Assembly (NCBI GenBank): GCA_902577425.1
Contig: CACGZD010000003.1
Span: 1-64,000, forward strand
Length of the DNA stretch: 64,000 nt
Origin: an uncultured Alphaproteobacteria bacterium
GTDB lineage: Bacteria > Pseudomonadota > Alphaproteobacteria > HIMB59 > GCA-002718135
Direction: 5' to 3'
The notes beneath the pieces are model-generated. The model searched no databases. It saw only the letters and a program-made list of their open reading frames with translations, and had not been told where the DNA came from. Positions within the stretch are counted from its first letter, which is position 1; each line of letters opens with the position of its first letter. A program made the position numbers and the translations under genes. Positions 46,739 through 55,134 of the stretch are shown one piece after another.

Positions 46739-47512
46739 CTACAAACTTTTAAGTTGATATTTTTCCATCATTTGTTGAAAAAAACCCTGTGATTTTTTAA
46801 TAGAAATCCAATGGTTTAAATAATTAATCCATACTTGATCATCTTGAGGTGTTAACCAAGCAAGGGGTGTTGGATATTTAGGCTCGCTAACTGGAATTAT
46901 AGCCATTTCGGGATATTGTTCAACTAAAGTAGCAGCTTCAATATTAGAAGTTATGTGAACTTCAGATCTTCCTGCTAAGACTTCTTGAAAATCTCTAGCT
47001 GGTGATTCAATTATATTCAATGTAGCATTGGGAAAAATTTCCTTAGCTTGAATTTCTTGAGTTGTTCCCAAGGTAACAGCAACTTTAACTCCTTGTTTAT
47101 TTATATCATTCCAATTTTGGAATTTATTTAAATTCTTTTTAAGTGTTAGAGGGACTGTTGCAAGTTTAAAATATGAGTCTGTATAACCTGTAGAAAGAGC
47201 CCTCTTTGCACTAAGAGATGCACTAGTTGAAATATCGTATTTATTAGAAACAATACCATTAACTAGAGTTTTCCACTCTGTTGGCACAATAACAAGTTTT
47301 ACATCCATATCTTTTGCTAATTGTTGAACTATTTCTATTTCAAATCCTACATATTCATTAGTAGCAGGATCTTTAACAGTCATGGGATTCCAATCTCCAG
47401 TTGTTCCGACTCTAATCTCTCCATTTTTAAGAATTGTTTGAAGTCTAGACTCAGCAAAAATAGGATTATTGAAGGTAATAATAGCAAAAAATACAAAAAG
47501 TAATCTAATCAT
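46739..47512 (-). CDS. periplasmic amino-acid-binding protein (SBP type 3)
   Basis: A 257-residue solute-binding protein with a signal peptide (about 1-20, cleaved after IFA). The family opening GEIRVGTTGDWNPM near residues 32-45 and the hinge YVGFEIEIVQQLAKDM near 54-69 are clear. The SARDFQEVLAGRSEVHI region near 160-185 forms the ligand-release face. It supplies ligand to the permease just downstream. Confidence 0.9.
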   Translation of the reverse strand: MIRLLFVFFAIITFNNPIFAESRLQTILKNGEIRVGTTGDWNPMTVKDPATNEYVGFEIEIVQQLAKDMDVKLVIVPTEWKTLVNGIVSNKYDISTSASLSAKRALSTGYTDSYFKLATVPLTLKKNLNKFQNWNDINKQGVKVAVTLGTTQEIQAKEIFPNATLNIIESPARDFQEVLAGRSEVHITSNIEAATLVEQYPEMAIIPVSEPKYPTPLAWLTPQDDQVWINYLNHWISIKKSQGFFQQMMEKYQLKSL

Positions 47513-47643
47513 TAAATAAAGCTCCTTATTTTATTTAATTATATAATTATTATAGTTTAAAGCAAAATCAATAGTATTTAAGTAAAAATTATTATTATCT
47601 AATTTATTGCATATATTAGTTATATGAAATAAATATATGCAAT

Positions 47644-47931
47644 ATGTCAGCATATATAATTGTACAGGCAAACATTACAAACACTGAAAAGTATAAAGAA
47701 TATCTTAATAAAGTAACTTCTATTGTAACAAAATATAGTGGAGAATATTTAGTAAGAGGTGGAAAATATGAAAAAATGCTTGGAAATTGGGATTATGAAA
47801 GAACGGTAGTAATTAAGTTTCCTTCTTTCAAGTTAGCGAAAGATTTTCATAATTCTGAAGAATATGAGCCAGTAAAAAAAATAAGAGAAGAAAATTCAAT
47901 AGGAAATTTGATTATTATTGAAGGAGTCTAA
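47644..47931 (+). CDS. DUF1330 protein
   Basis: A 95-residue dimeric ferredoxin-like protein of the DUF1330 family: YIIVQANITNTEKYKEYL at the start and the RGGKYEKMLGNWDYERTVVIKF block near residues 39-60, in adjoining pieces, are the signature. Function unknown. Its stop is one base from that of the convergent FKBP-type gene. Confidence 0.9.
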   Translation: MSAYIIVQANITNTEKYKEYLNKVTSIVTKYSGEYLVRGGKYEKMLGNWDYERTVVIKFPSFKLAKDFHNSEEYEPVKKIREENSIGNLIIIEGV

Positions 47932-47932
47932 A

Positions 47933-48658
47933 TTATTTTTTTAATTTCCTTCCTTCAAGAATCCACTTATCTATACCACCAACTAAAGTATAAATATTTT
48001 TTTTTCCTAATTGCTCCACAAAACCATTTGCCAAAATTGATGAAATATCTCCTTTTTTTGAAACAAAAATAACATGGTCTTTTGGTTTAATTTTTTTTTC
48101 AAAAAATTTTACAAACTCAGAATTAAAATTTCCTAAATTATCAAAAGCTGTCATTTCAAGTGAGCCTTTTATAACTCCAGTTTCTTCCCTTTCTTCTAAA
48201 GTTCTTATATCTATAATCTTAAATCCATCTTTTTTTTTACTTGATAATTGATAAGGAAAAACTTTTTTGTAGCCAGGAGTTTTAGCATCAATAATCTCTA
48301 TTTCAAAAATTAATGTAGAGTTTGGTGGGATTAATTCCCCTACCCCTTTTGTTCCATAAGCTAAGTTTGGTGGAATTTTTATTTTTCTTTTACCTCCAAC
48401 TCTAATATTTTTTAAACCTATTTCCCATCCAGGAATTACCTGTCTTAATCCTATTTGAAATACAAAAGGTTGATTTCTTTTAAAACTACTATCAAATTCA
48501 ATTCCATTTTCCAAAAAACCTCGGTAATTAACAGTGACTTTATAATGTTCTTCAATCTTTAAACCATTACCAGGAATGTCAGATAGAATTTCAACTTCAT
48601 TAGCAAAACTTAAATTAGAAATAAAAAGAAAAACAAATATATAAATGAGATTATTCAC
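47933..48658 (-). CDS. FKBP peptidyl-prolyl isomerase fused to a catalytically dead rhodanese domain
   Basis: A 241-residue periplasmic protein with a signal peptide (about 1-19). The FKBP domain (about 36-126) keeps the hydrophobic pocket (Y45, D56, W78, Y101 in VNYRGF, FDSS, GWEIGL, AYGTKG). A rhodanese-like domain follows (about 140-239), with IIDIRTLEERE and LVGGIDKW as expected. At the active-site loop the sequence is FVSKKGDIS: S200 replaces the catalytic Cys and I205 the Arg. So the second domain is a binding module, not a sulfurtransferase. The EamA gene upstream overlaps by eight bases. Confidence 0.87.
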   Translation of the reverse strand: MNNLIYIFVFLFISNLSFANEVEILSDIPGNGLKIEEHYKVTVNYRGFLENGIEFDSSFKRNQPFVFQIGLRQVIPGWEIGLKNIRVGGKRKIKIPPNLAYGTKGVGELIPPNSTLIFEIEIIDAKTPGYKKVFPYQLSSKKKDGFKIIDIRTLEEREETGVIKGSLEMTAFDNLGNFNSEFVKFFEKKIKPKDHVIFVSKKGDISSILANGFVEQLGKKNIYTLVGGIDKWILEGRKLKK

Positions 48659-49535
48659 TAGATTTATCTTTTAATTGATAAAATTGACCTGGTATAGAAA
48701 TTAAACCACTAATTATTATGAATAAAGCACCTAATAAAGCTAAAGTATTAAGATATTCATTAAAAATAAAATATCCAATTAATGATGACCATACAATTTG
48801 AAGATAGACTAAACAAAAAACGGAAGAATAATGTTTCTGTGCTTTTTTAAATGCAAAAGTTGCTAAAAATATTGCTATATTTATTAAAATTGAAGCAGTT
48901 GTAATTAAAATAAAAACATCTAGCTCTATTTTTATTGGATCATATAAAAATAAAAAAAATGATAAAATATGAATAATCAAACCACCATATATGAAAAAAC
49001 CTAAAGCTGTTGAAATATTATGAAATTTATTAACTATTGTTGTGGTTGAAGTGATTAATATGACACCAAATAAAACAACTAAAAAATAAATATTAAAATT
49101 TTCAAATCCTGGTTGGACTACAAAAATTACTCCTAAAAAGCCAATAAATAATGATAGATATAAATATTTATTAAATTTTTCATTCAAAAAAAAATAAGCA
49201 TAAATAGAGGCAAATAAAGGAGATGCCATATTAAGAGTAGTAAATTCTGGAAGGCTAATATTTTTTAAAGCTATAAAAGTTATAAATGGCATAGGAGCAA
49301 ATAATAAACTCCTAATTAAAAGGATGTAATAATTATTTGAAGATAAATGTTTTTTAAAATCTCCCTTAAAATAAAGAAATAACGGAACTATTAGATAAGC
49401 TGGGGCTCCATAAAAAACAAAATGATAAAATTGAATTTGATTTACTGATAGATAATTTATTATAGCATCATTAATAACAAAAAAAATACTTGAAATGATA
49501 ATTGAAAGAGAAGCGATTAATATACTTTTTTGCAT
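48651..49535 (-). CDS. EamA-family drug/metabolite transporter
   Basis: A 294-residue ten-helix DMT-superfamily transporter, with the two five-helix EamA repeats (about 8-140 and 150-285). Such transporters usually export amino acids or small metabolites. The substrate is unknown. Its start is divergent from acyP across 56 bases, and its end overlaps the FKBP-rhodanese gene, so these two are co-transcribed. Confidence 0.9.
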   Translation of the reverse strand: MQKSILIASLSIIISSIFFVINDAIINYLSVNQIQFYHFVFYGAPAYLIVPLFLYFKGDFKKHLSSNNYYILLIRSLLFAPMPFITFIALKNISLPEFTTLNMASPLFASIYAYFFLNEKFNKYLYLSLFIGFLGVIFVVQPGFENFNIYFLVVLFGVILITSTTTIVNKFHNISTALGFFIYGGLIIHILSFFLFLYDPIKIELDVFILITTASILINIAIFLATFAFKKAQKHYSSVFCLVYLQIVWSSLIGYFIFNEYLNTLALLGALFIIISGLISIPGQFYQLKDKSSE

Positions 49536-49591
49536 TATTTTTATCGTTTAGATTGTAACTAGAATTTTAATACTTATATTAAAATAAACTT

Positions 49592-49891
49592 ATGAATGAT
49601 ATAGAAATTAAAACTTATCGACTGATTATTAAAGGAAAAGTACAAAATGTTGGATTTAGACATTGGTTTAGCGATTTAGCTATCTCATTAGGCTTAAATG
49701 GCTACATTCAAAATTTAAATAATAAAGACGAAGTTGAGGCAATTGTCCAAGGAAAAATTAAAGATATATTAAACATTACTGAAAAATCAAAAAATGGACC
49801 TCAATTATCTTTAGTAGAAGGTGTTATTCCAAATCAAATTATCAGTAATGTAAAATATTCAGGTTTTATTGTAAAATACGATAGTAATTAA
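49592..49891 (+). CDS. acyP: acylphosphatase
   Basis: A 99-residue acylphosphatase that hydrolyses carboxyl-phosphate bonds. The signature KGKVQNVGFRHW (14-25) contains the phosphate-binding R23, and GYIQN (37-41) supplies the catalytic N41. Size and fold are normal. It converges on the aminotransferase gene with a one-base gap. Confidence 0.94.
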   Translation: MNDIEIKTYRLIIKGKVQNVGFRHWFSDLAISLGLNGYIQNLNNKDEVEAIVQGKIKDILNITEKSKNGPQLSLVEGVIPNQIISNVKYSGFIVKYDSN

Positions 49892-49892
49892 A

Positions 49893-51227
49893 TTATACAA
49901 AAGCTTGTTTTATAGTCTTGTGTAGACTATCAAACATTTCATCTATTTGATTTTTAGTTATAATAAATTGAGGACACAAAACAATAGCTGGACCTAAAGG
50001 TCTACATATAAGACCATTATCAATCGACATATTGGCTACTTTATCCCCCATATTCATATTTCCATCAAAAGGTTCTTTAGTTTTTTTATTCTTAACCATT
50101 TCTAAAGCAGCCATTAATCCTATACCTCTTGTTTCACCAATATGTTCATAATCATTAAATTCATTAAGTTTTTCATGGAAATAAGGAGATACATATTTAA
50201 CATTATCTAACAATCCTTCATTTATTATTATATCAATGGCTTTTAGTGCAATTGCACAACCAACTGGATGTCCACCAGCTGTAAATCCATGTGGAAATTC
50301 CTCTTCTTTTTCTGAAATGTCTTGAAATTCATCTGCTAATTCTTTTTTAACAATTACTGCACCCATTGGAAAAAAACCTGCCGTTAAACATTTAGACGCT
50401 ATTATTATATCTGGCTTTATATTGTAAGTTTCACAGCCCCATAAATTACCAGTTCTTCCAAAACCACAAATAACTTCATCAGCAATTAATGGTATTTTAT
50501 ATTTTTTTAAAATAGGCTGTATTAAATCAAAATAATTTTTTGAAGGAGGAATAACGCCACCAGCACCTTGAACAGGTTCGGCAATAAATCCTGCAATTGT
50601 ATTAGGGTCCTCTTTTAAAATTAAAGTTTCTAAATTATCAGCCATTCTTTTAGTAAAGTTTTCTTCAGTTTCGTTTTCTAAACCATATTTCCAAAAATGA
50701 GGACAATCAGTGTGAATAAAATCTTTAAGAGGAAATCCAAAAACTTCATTGTAGGGTTTAGCTGTTAGAGATGAAGCTCCTAAGGTAACACCATGATAAC
50801 CATTAATTCTTGATATAATTTTTCTTTTGTGAGGATTTCCTTTTCTTAAATTTAACATCCACAACATTTTAATCATAGTATCATTAGCTTCAGAACCTGA
50901 ATTACATAGAAACACTCTGCCATCATCAAATGGAGAAACTTCTATAATTTTATCAGAAAGAGTTAAAGTTTCTTCTGATAGTCGTCCAAAAAGAGAATGG
51001 TAACCTGCAAATTTTTCATATTGTTTTTTTGCTACTTCAACTAAACCTGGATGATCAAATCCCGCACAAGCATTCCATAATCCTGAATTAGCATCTAAGT
51101 ATTTTTTATTATGAATATCAAAAACATATATGCCTTTTCCTGAATTAATTATTAAGGGGCCTCTTTCATTTAATGACTTTAAATCAGTAAAACCATATAA
51201 ATGATGTGAAGAATTAGATTTTAACAT
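49893..51227 (-). CDS. class III (omega-amino acid) aminotransferase
   Basis: A 444-residue PLP-dependent class III transaminase. SGSEANDT near 110-117 binds the cofactor phosphate, D250 (ADEVICGFGR) pairs with the pyridine ring, and K279 (SKCLTAG) is the Schiff-base lysine. The subgroup includes taurine-, beta-alanine- and putrescine-pyruvate transaminases, and I cannot choose between them. EamA transporter genes lie on both sides, one divergent (24 bases away), which suggests an amino compound is moved and deaminated. Confidence 0.93.
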   Translation of the reverse strand: MLKSNSSHHLYGFTDLKSLNERGPLIINSGKGIYVFDIHNKKYLDANSGLWNACAGFDHPGLVEVAKKQYEKFAGYHSLFGRLSEETLTLSDKIIEVSPFDDGRVFLCNSGSEANDTMIKMLWMLNLRKGNPHKRKIISRINGYHGVTLGASSLTAKPYNEVFGFPLKDFIHTDCPHFWKYGLENETEENFTKRMADNLETLILKEDPNTIAGFIAEPVQGAGGVIPPSKNYFDLIQPILKKYKIPLIADEVICGFGRTGNLWGCETYNIKPDIIIASKCLTAGFFPMGAVIVKKELADEFQDISEKEEEFPHGFTAGGHPVGCAIALKAIDIIINEGLLDNVKYVSPYFHEKLNEFNDYEHIGETRGIGLMAALEMVKNKKTKEPFDGNMNMGDKVANMSIDNGLICRPLGPAIVLCPQFIITKNQIDEMFDSLHKTIKQAFV

Positions 51228-51251
51228 AATTATCTTATAAATATTTTTTAA

Positions 51252-52145
51252 ATGAAAGCTAATACATTATTTTCATATTCAATAATAGGAATAATATTAA
51301 TGATTGCTGGACAATTATGTTTTGCAATAAATGATACTATTGTTAAATTTGAAGTAAAAGATATAGAAAATAATTATTCAATATTTAATATAATTTTTAT
51401 AAGAGGTTTAATCACAACTTTTTTTATAATTTCATATTTAATATTATTTGAAAAAAAAAATGTTTTAGCAATTATAAAAAATAGAAAATATAATCTACGA
51501 GGAATTTATGAAGTAATTACAGCTTTATTTTTCTTTACAGGATTAATTTTAATGCCTGTTTCTCTAGTTTACACATTATTAATGACTAATCCATTGTTTG
51601 TGACAATTTTTGCCTATCTTTTTTTAAAAGAAAAAGTTGGCATTAAAAGATGGTCAGCTGTATTTATAGGGTTTATAGGGGTTTTAATAGTGATTAGACC
51701 TCAAGATATAAATTTTAATTATCTATTTGTTTTGCCAATATTAGCTGCAATATTCTTAACTATTAGAGATATTTTTACAAAAAATATTGTTACCAAAAAA
51801 AATAGCTTTGAAATAATATTAGTTACTTCAATTTTAATGACTTTATTTTCAGGAATATGCTCTATATATTTTGGTTTTAACATTCAATTAAATCAAATTT
51901 TAAATATATTTTTTTCTAGTATTTTTTTAACTTTTGGTTATCTTTTTTCAGTTATGACTATTTTTTATGCCCCGTTGTCATTAACTTCTACATCTAGATA
52001 TTCAGTAATAATATTTGGAATAATATTTGGATATATAATATTAAAAGAAATTCCAACTTTAAATATGATTATTGGAGCAGTAATAATAACCTTAAGTGGT
52101 ATTTTTGTAATTAAAAGACAAAAAGATTTAGGAAAAATAGAATAA
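51252..52145 (+). CDS. EamA-family drug/metabolite transporter
   Basis: A 297-residue ten-helix transporter with two EamA repeats (about 10-145 and 160-290). FAINDTIVKF near residues 24-33 and PLFVTIFAYLFLKEKVG near 113-129 are typical. It is divergent from the class III aminotransferase with only 24 bases between the starts, so co-regulation is likely. Substrate unknown. Confidence 0.9.
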   Translation: MKANTLFSYSIIGIILMIAGQLCFAINDTIVKFEVKDIENNYSIFNIIFIRGLITTFFIISYLILFEKKNVLAIIKNRKYNLRGIYEVITALFFFTGLILMPVSLVYTLLMTNPLFVTIFAYLFLKEKVGIKRWSAVFIGFIGVLIVIRPQDINFNYLFVLPILAAIFLTIRDIFTKNIVTKKNSFEIILVTSILMTLFSGICSIYFGFNIQLNQILNIFFSSIFLTFGYLFSVMTIFYAPLSLTSTSRYSVIIFGIIFGYIILKEIPTLNMIIGAVIITLSGIFVIKRQKDLGKIE

Positions 52146-52153
52146 ATATTTAG

Positions 52154-52597
52154 TTATAAACTTTTGGCAACTGATAATACTTCATCTACATGCCCCTTAA
52201 CTTTAACTTTATTCCAAGAAAATAAAATTTTACCATTAGTATCTATAATAAATGTTGATCTGTCTATTCCAAAATATTTTTTTCCATACATAGATTTTTC
52301 AATCCATATTCCTAATTTCTCACAAGCATCATTTAAATCAGAAGCTAATTGATATTTTAAATTAAATTTTTTAGCAAAATCTATATTTTTTTTTACAGGA
52401 TCTTTGGAACAACCAATAATTGTAAAACCTATCTTTTTAAATTGATTTAATTTTAATTGAAATTCATTGGCTTCAATAGTACAACCTGGGGTATCAGCTT
52501 TAGGATAAAAAAAAAGAATAGTTTTGTTTTCTATTTTTTTTGAATCAAATATTTCACCATTAATTAAGTCTAACTTAATATTAGGAATTATTTTCAC
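52154..52597 (-). CDS. bcp: thiol peroxidase of the Bcp/PrxQ family
   Basis: A 147-residue peroxiredoxin that reduces hydrogen and organic peroxides. The peroxidatic cysteine is C39 in YPKADTPGCT. The place five residues on, where Escherichia coli Bcp has its resolving Cys, holds N44, so the enzyme is a one-Cys form or uses another cysteine (for example near 63 or 91). A 14-base gap separates it from the second bactofilin, with which it is probably co-transcribed. Confidence 0.93.
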   Translation of the reverse strand: MKIIPNIKLDLINGEIFDSKKIENKTILFFYPKADTPGCTIEANEFQLKLNQFKKIGFTIIGCSKDPVKKNIDFAKKFNLKYQLASDLNDACEKLGIWIEKSMYGKKYFGIDRSTFIIDTNGKILFSWNKVKVKGHVDEVLSVAKSL

Positions 52598-52611
52598 AAA
52601 ATGGAAGTTAT

Positions 52612-53076
52612 TTAGTTAGATATACCGTCTTGAAGAGATTTGCTTGTAGATGTGTCTTCTTTTTTCGAACTATCTTTTATATTTTTAATTTTATCAGAAA
52701 CTTTAATATCACCATTAATTTTTCCACCTAATTTTATTTGCAAATTTTGATATTCAATAGTTCCAGAAACAGATCCAGCTTCTTGAATAGTAAGAGTTCC
52801 TGAAACTTTGATATCGCCATCCGCCTCTCCCCATATATCGGCATTATGAGCTTCAATAGTTCCTTTGGTTTTACCAGTTGCTCCAACAATTAGGTTATCA
52901 GTTTTCATAGTTACATCAGCATTGCCATCAATTTGTACTTCATCAGCTTGAGTAATATCACCCTTCAATGTTACTCCATTGCCAATAATAACTTTAGCAC
53001 TACCCTTTGCGGGTCTGAATACATCCATTGAACCATTATCTGAGTCTTGGTTTTTTTTATTTTTTTCAAACATCAT
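52612..53076 (-). CDS. bactofilin (second copy in window)
   Basis: A 154-residue bactofilin. A short basic N-terminus, then a beta-helix (about 25-135) with repeats such as NGVTLKGDITQADEVQIDGN and GSVSGTIEYQNLQIKLGG, and a Lys/Ser-rich tail. It is more regular than the first copy at 8.2-8.6 kb, with which it shares the same fold but clearly differs in the tails. A 54-residue membrane protein gene lies upstream. Confidence 0.94.
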   Translation of the reverse strand: MMFEKNKKNQDSDNGSMDVFRPAKGSAKVIIGNGVTLKGDITQADEVQIDGNADVTMKTDNLIVGATGKTKGTIEAHNADIWGEADGDIKVSGTLTIQEAGSVSGTIEYQNLQIKLGGKINGDIKVSDKIKNIKDSSKKEDTSTSKSLQDGISN

Positions 53077-53163
53077 TAAGCCTAATTAAATAAATCTACT
53101 ATAAAAAATATACTAAGTAAATAGTTATTATATATTAATGTTAAAAGAAAATAATTAAAATGC

Positions 53164-53328
53164 TTATTTCTTTAGAGTTGCAGCAAATAGTAAAGGTACT
53201 ATCATGACCAAAGTCATTGGTACAGATGGATTAAATAACCAATACAATAGACCTAAAGAAAACAACATCATCCAGGTTTCATTTTTTTCTAAAAATCTAA
53301 GTTGAATAAAATATTTAAGAGTTTGCAT
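53164..53328 (-). CDS. 54-residue small membrane protein
   Basis: The frame starts ATG at 53328 (MQTLKYFIQLRFLEKN) and stops TAA at 53164. A basic amphipathic start is followed by two hydrophobic segments (about 17-33 and 38-51) and an ending in LKK. It fills most of the gap before the second bactofilin, on the same strand and 87 bases upstream. The composition and topology look real. I recognise no family. Confidence 0.5.
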   Translation of the reverse strand: MQTLKYFIQLRFLEKNETWMMLFSLGLLYWLFNPSVPMTLVMIVPLLFAATLKK

Positions 53329-53357
53329 AGTTAATTAATGTAAAAATAAAATATATA

Positions 53358-54011
53358 TTAATTTAATGGTTTTATACAATCTATAGAATTATTTAAAGGA
53401 TTATTAACATATTTGCTAATAGGATAAAAATCAATATTCTCTTCAATTGATGAAGTAAAATCATTGTCTAAATAGGAAGAATTATAGTCATTGATATAAT
53501 TTTCTCCCTCATTTTGTGATAAAATAATTGGCATTCTATCATGGATTTTGTTAAGTTTATAATTTGATTTTTTAGTAATTATGGTAAAATTTTTATTTAT
53601 ATTCTCTTCAAAATTATTATATTTCCATATTCCAGCAAAATACATTGTCTCACAATTAGGTATGTTAATAAAATAAGGAATTTTTTCATTTTTATTTTTA
53701 AACCATTCATAATAACCATTAGAAGGTATTAAACACTTTCTCTTTAAATATGAATCTTTGAATAGATATTTTTCTTTTAAAGTTTCTATTCTACTATTTA
53801 TTACATTTTTTAAAATATTTGTTTTTTTATCATTAAAAGTAAATCCCCAATTTGCACTTTCTAAATCAATTTTTTCATTATTAATAATAATTAGAGAATT
53901 TTGAGAAGGAGCGATATTATATGACTGAAAATTTTCATTAAATAATGATTTTATATCAAACTTTTTTTTAATTTTATTAGAGTTAATTAACTGAATATAT
54001 CGTCCACACAT
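53358..54011 (-). CDS. SRAP (HMCES/YedK) abasic-site-binding protein
   Basis: A 217-residue SRAP protein that crosslinks to abasic sites in single-stranded DNA through its N-terminal cysteine. The frame is open further upstream, but the start must be the ATG at 54011 because Met is removed to expose C2 (MCGRYI). The other active parts are present: NSRIET near 75-80, CLIPSNGYYEW near 95-105 and the HDRMPI block near 163-168. It lies downstream of a DUF4864 gene. Confidence 0.93.
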   Translation of the reverse strand: MCGRYIQLINSNKIKKKFDIKSLFNENFQSYNIAPSQNSLIIINNEKIDLESANWGFTFNDKKTNILKNVINSRIETLKEKYLFKDSYLKRKCLIPSNGYYEWFKNKNEKIPYFINIPNCETMYFAGIWKYNNFEENINKNFTIITKKSNYKLNKIHDRMPIILSQNEGENYINDYNSSYLDNDFTSSIEENIDFYPISKYVNNPLNNSIDCIKPLN

Positions 54012-54040
54012 AATTTTAATTATATCCTTTAAAAAACAAA

Positions 54041-54499
54041 TTAAGAAGAACTTGATAAAAGCATTGGTTGAGATACCCCTATAGTCATCCAACAATTTTT
54101 ATATATACCATCTTCCAAAACTTTATTTAAAGTCCATTGAAATCCATACATTTTTCCTTCATTGGATGTAAGTTCTATAAAAAAATATGCTGTGTTTTCT
54201 TCAACTTTAACTTCAAGAATATTATGTTTTTCATGATTTATCATTACAGAGTAAAATGGAGCATAAATCATTTGAGTGAATTTCTCAATTGGTCCAGTAA
54301 ACGCCCTATTGGAAGGATGGGCAAACTCCCAAGTTTGTTCAATACCAGCATTTAAATAAGGTTCATTGTTTTTCATTAATGAATTTAACTGAATTTTTAC
54401 TACATCTTCAGGTTGAATGTTAGGATTAGGTTTTTTCATTTCAGCACTAAGAGATGTGGTGAAAAACATAATAAATGATATAGTTATGATTATTCGCAT
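54041..54499 (-). CDS. DUF4864 secreted protein
   Basis: A 152-residue protein with a signal peptide (about 1-19, cleaved after SAE or LSA). The family block IEQTWEFAHPSNRAFTGP near residues 58-75 is conserved, followed by the MIYAPFYSVMINH region. DUF4864 proteins are small alpha/beta periplasmic proteins of unknown function. The gene ends 29 bases before the SRAP start and is divergent from the LysE gene. Confidence 0.87.
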   Translation of the reverse strand: MRIIITISFIMFFTTSLSAEMKKPNPNIQPEDVVKIQLNSLMKNNEPYLNAGIEQTWEFAHPSNRAFTGPIEKFTQMIYAPFYSVMINHEKHNILEVKVEENTAYFFIELTSNEGKMYGFQWTLNKVLEDGIYKNCWMTIGVSQPMLLSSSS

Positions 54500-54534
54500 T
54501 TATATAAATTAGTTTAATTTATGATTTTTACAAT

Positions 54535-55134
54535 ATGAGTATATCAGATTTTATACAAGGGTTTATAATTGGGTCATCTCTAATTATTGCCATTGGACCA
54601 CAAAATTTATATGTAATTAACCAAGGATTAAAAAAAAATTACATTCTAACTGTAGTGTTATTATGTAGCTTATCAGATAGCTTACTTATTATTTGCGGAA
54701 TTTATCTATCAAATAGTTTACTTAATTTAAATGAGTCATTAATAATTACTATGAAGTTGATTGGTGGAATTTGGTTAATTTTATATGGGATCAATAAAAT
54801 CAAAAATTCAAATAATAATATTATTGAGAATCAAAAATTTAAAAAATTATCATTTAGTAAAGTAATATTTACAACACTTGCTATAACTTATGCTAATCCA
54901 CATGTATATTTAGATACAGTTGTATTACTAGGATCAATTTCAGTAAATTTTGATAACAAATTATCTTTTGGATTGGGTGCAATAATTTCAAGTTTTTTAT
55001 TTTTTTTTACCTTAGGTTATTTTTCAAAATTTTTATCAAAATACATTAATTCTAAAAAAGTTTGGTTTTATATTGATAATGTAATGGGAGTCTTAATGCT
55101 ATTATATGGTTTATTTTTTGTATTCATGAATTAA
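54535..55134 (+). CDS. LysE/ArgO-family amino acid exporter
   Basis: A 199-residue six-helix exporter. The LysE signature is at the start: GFIIGSSLIIAIGPQNLYVI, in adjoining halves (10-29), with the GPQN box. A TYANPHVYLDTVVLLGS region near 119-135 is also diagnostic, favouring the LysE/ArgO group over RhtB. It exports lysine, arginine or a related amino acid. The 3' end overlaps the convergent 1004-residue gene by 24 bases. Confidence 0.92.
   Translation: MSISDFIQGFIIGSSLIIAIGPQNLYVINQGLKKNYILTVVLLCSLSDSLLIICGIYLSNSLLNLNESLIITMKLIGGIWLILYGINKIKNSNNNIIENQKFKKLSFSKVIFTTLAITYANPHVYLDTVVLLGSISVNFDNKLSFGLGAIISSFLFFFTLGYFSKFLSKYINSKKVWFYIDNVMGVLMLLYGLFFVFMN

Noticed and set aside
54012-54095. 28-residue N-terminal extension of the SRAP protein
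   Set aside because: SRAP needs Cys directly after the initiator Met, so the start must be at 54011.
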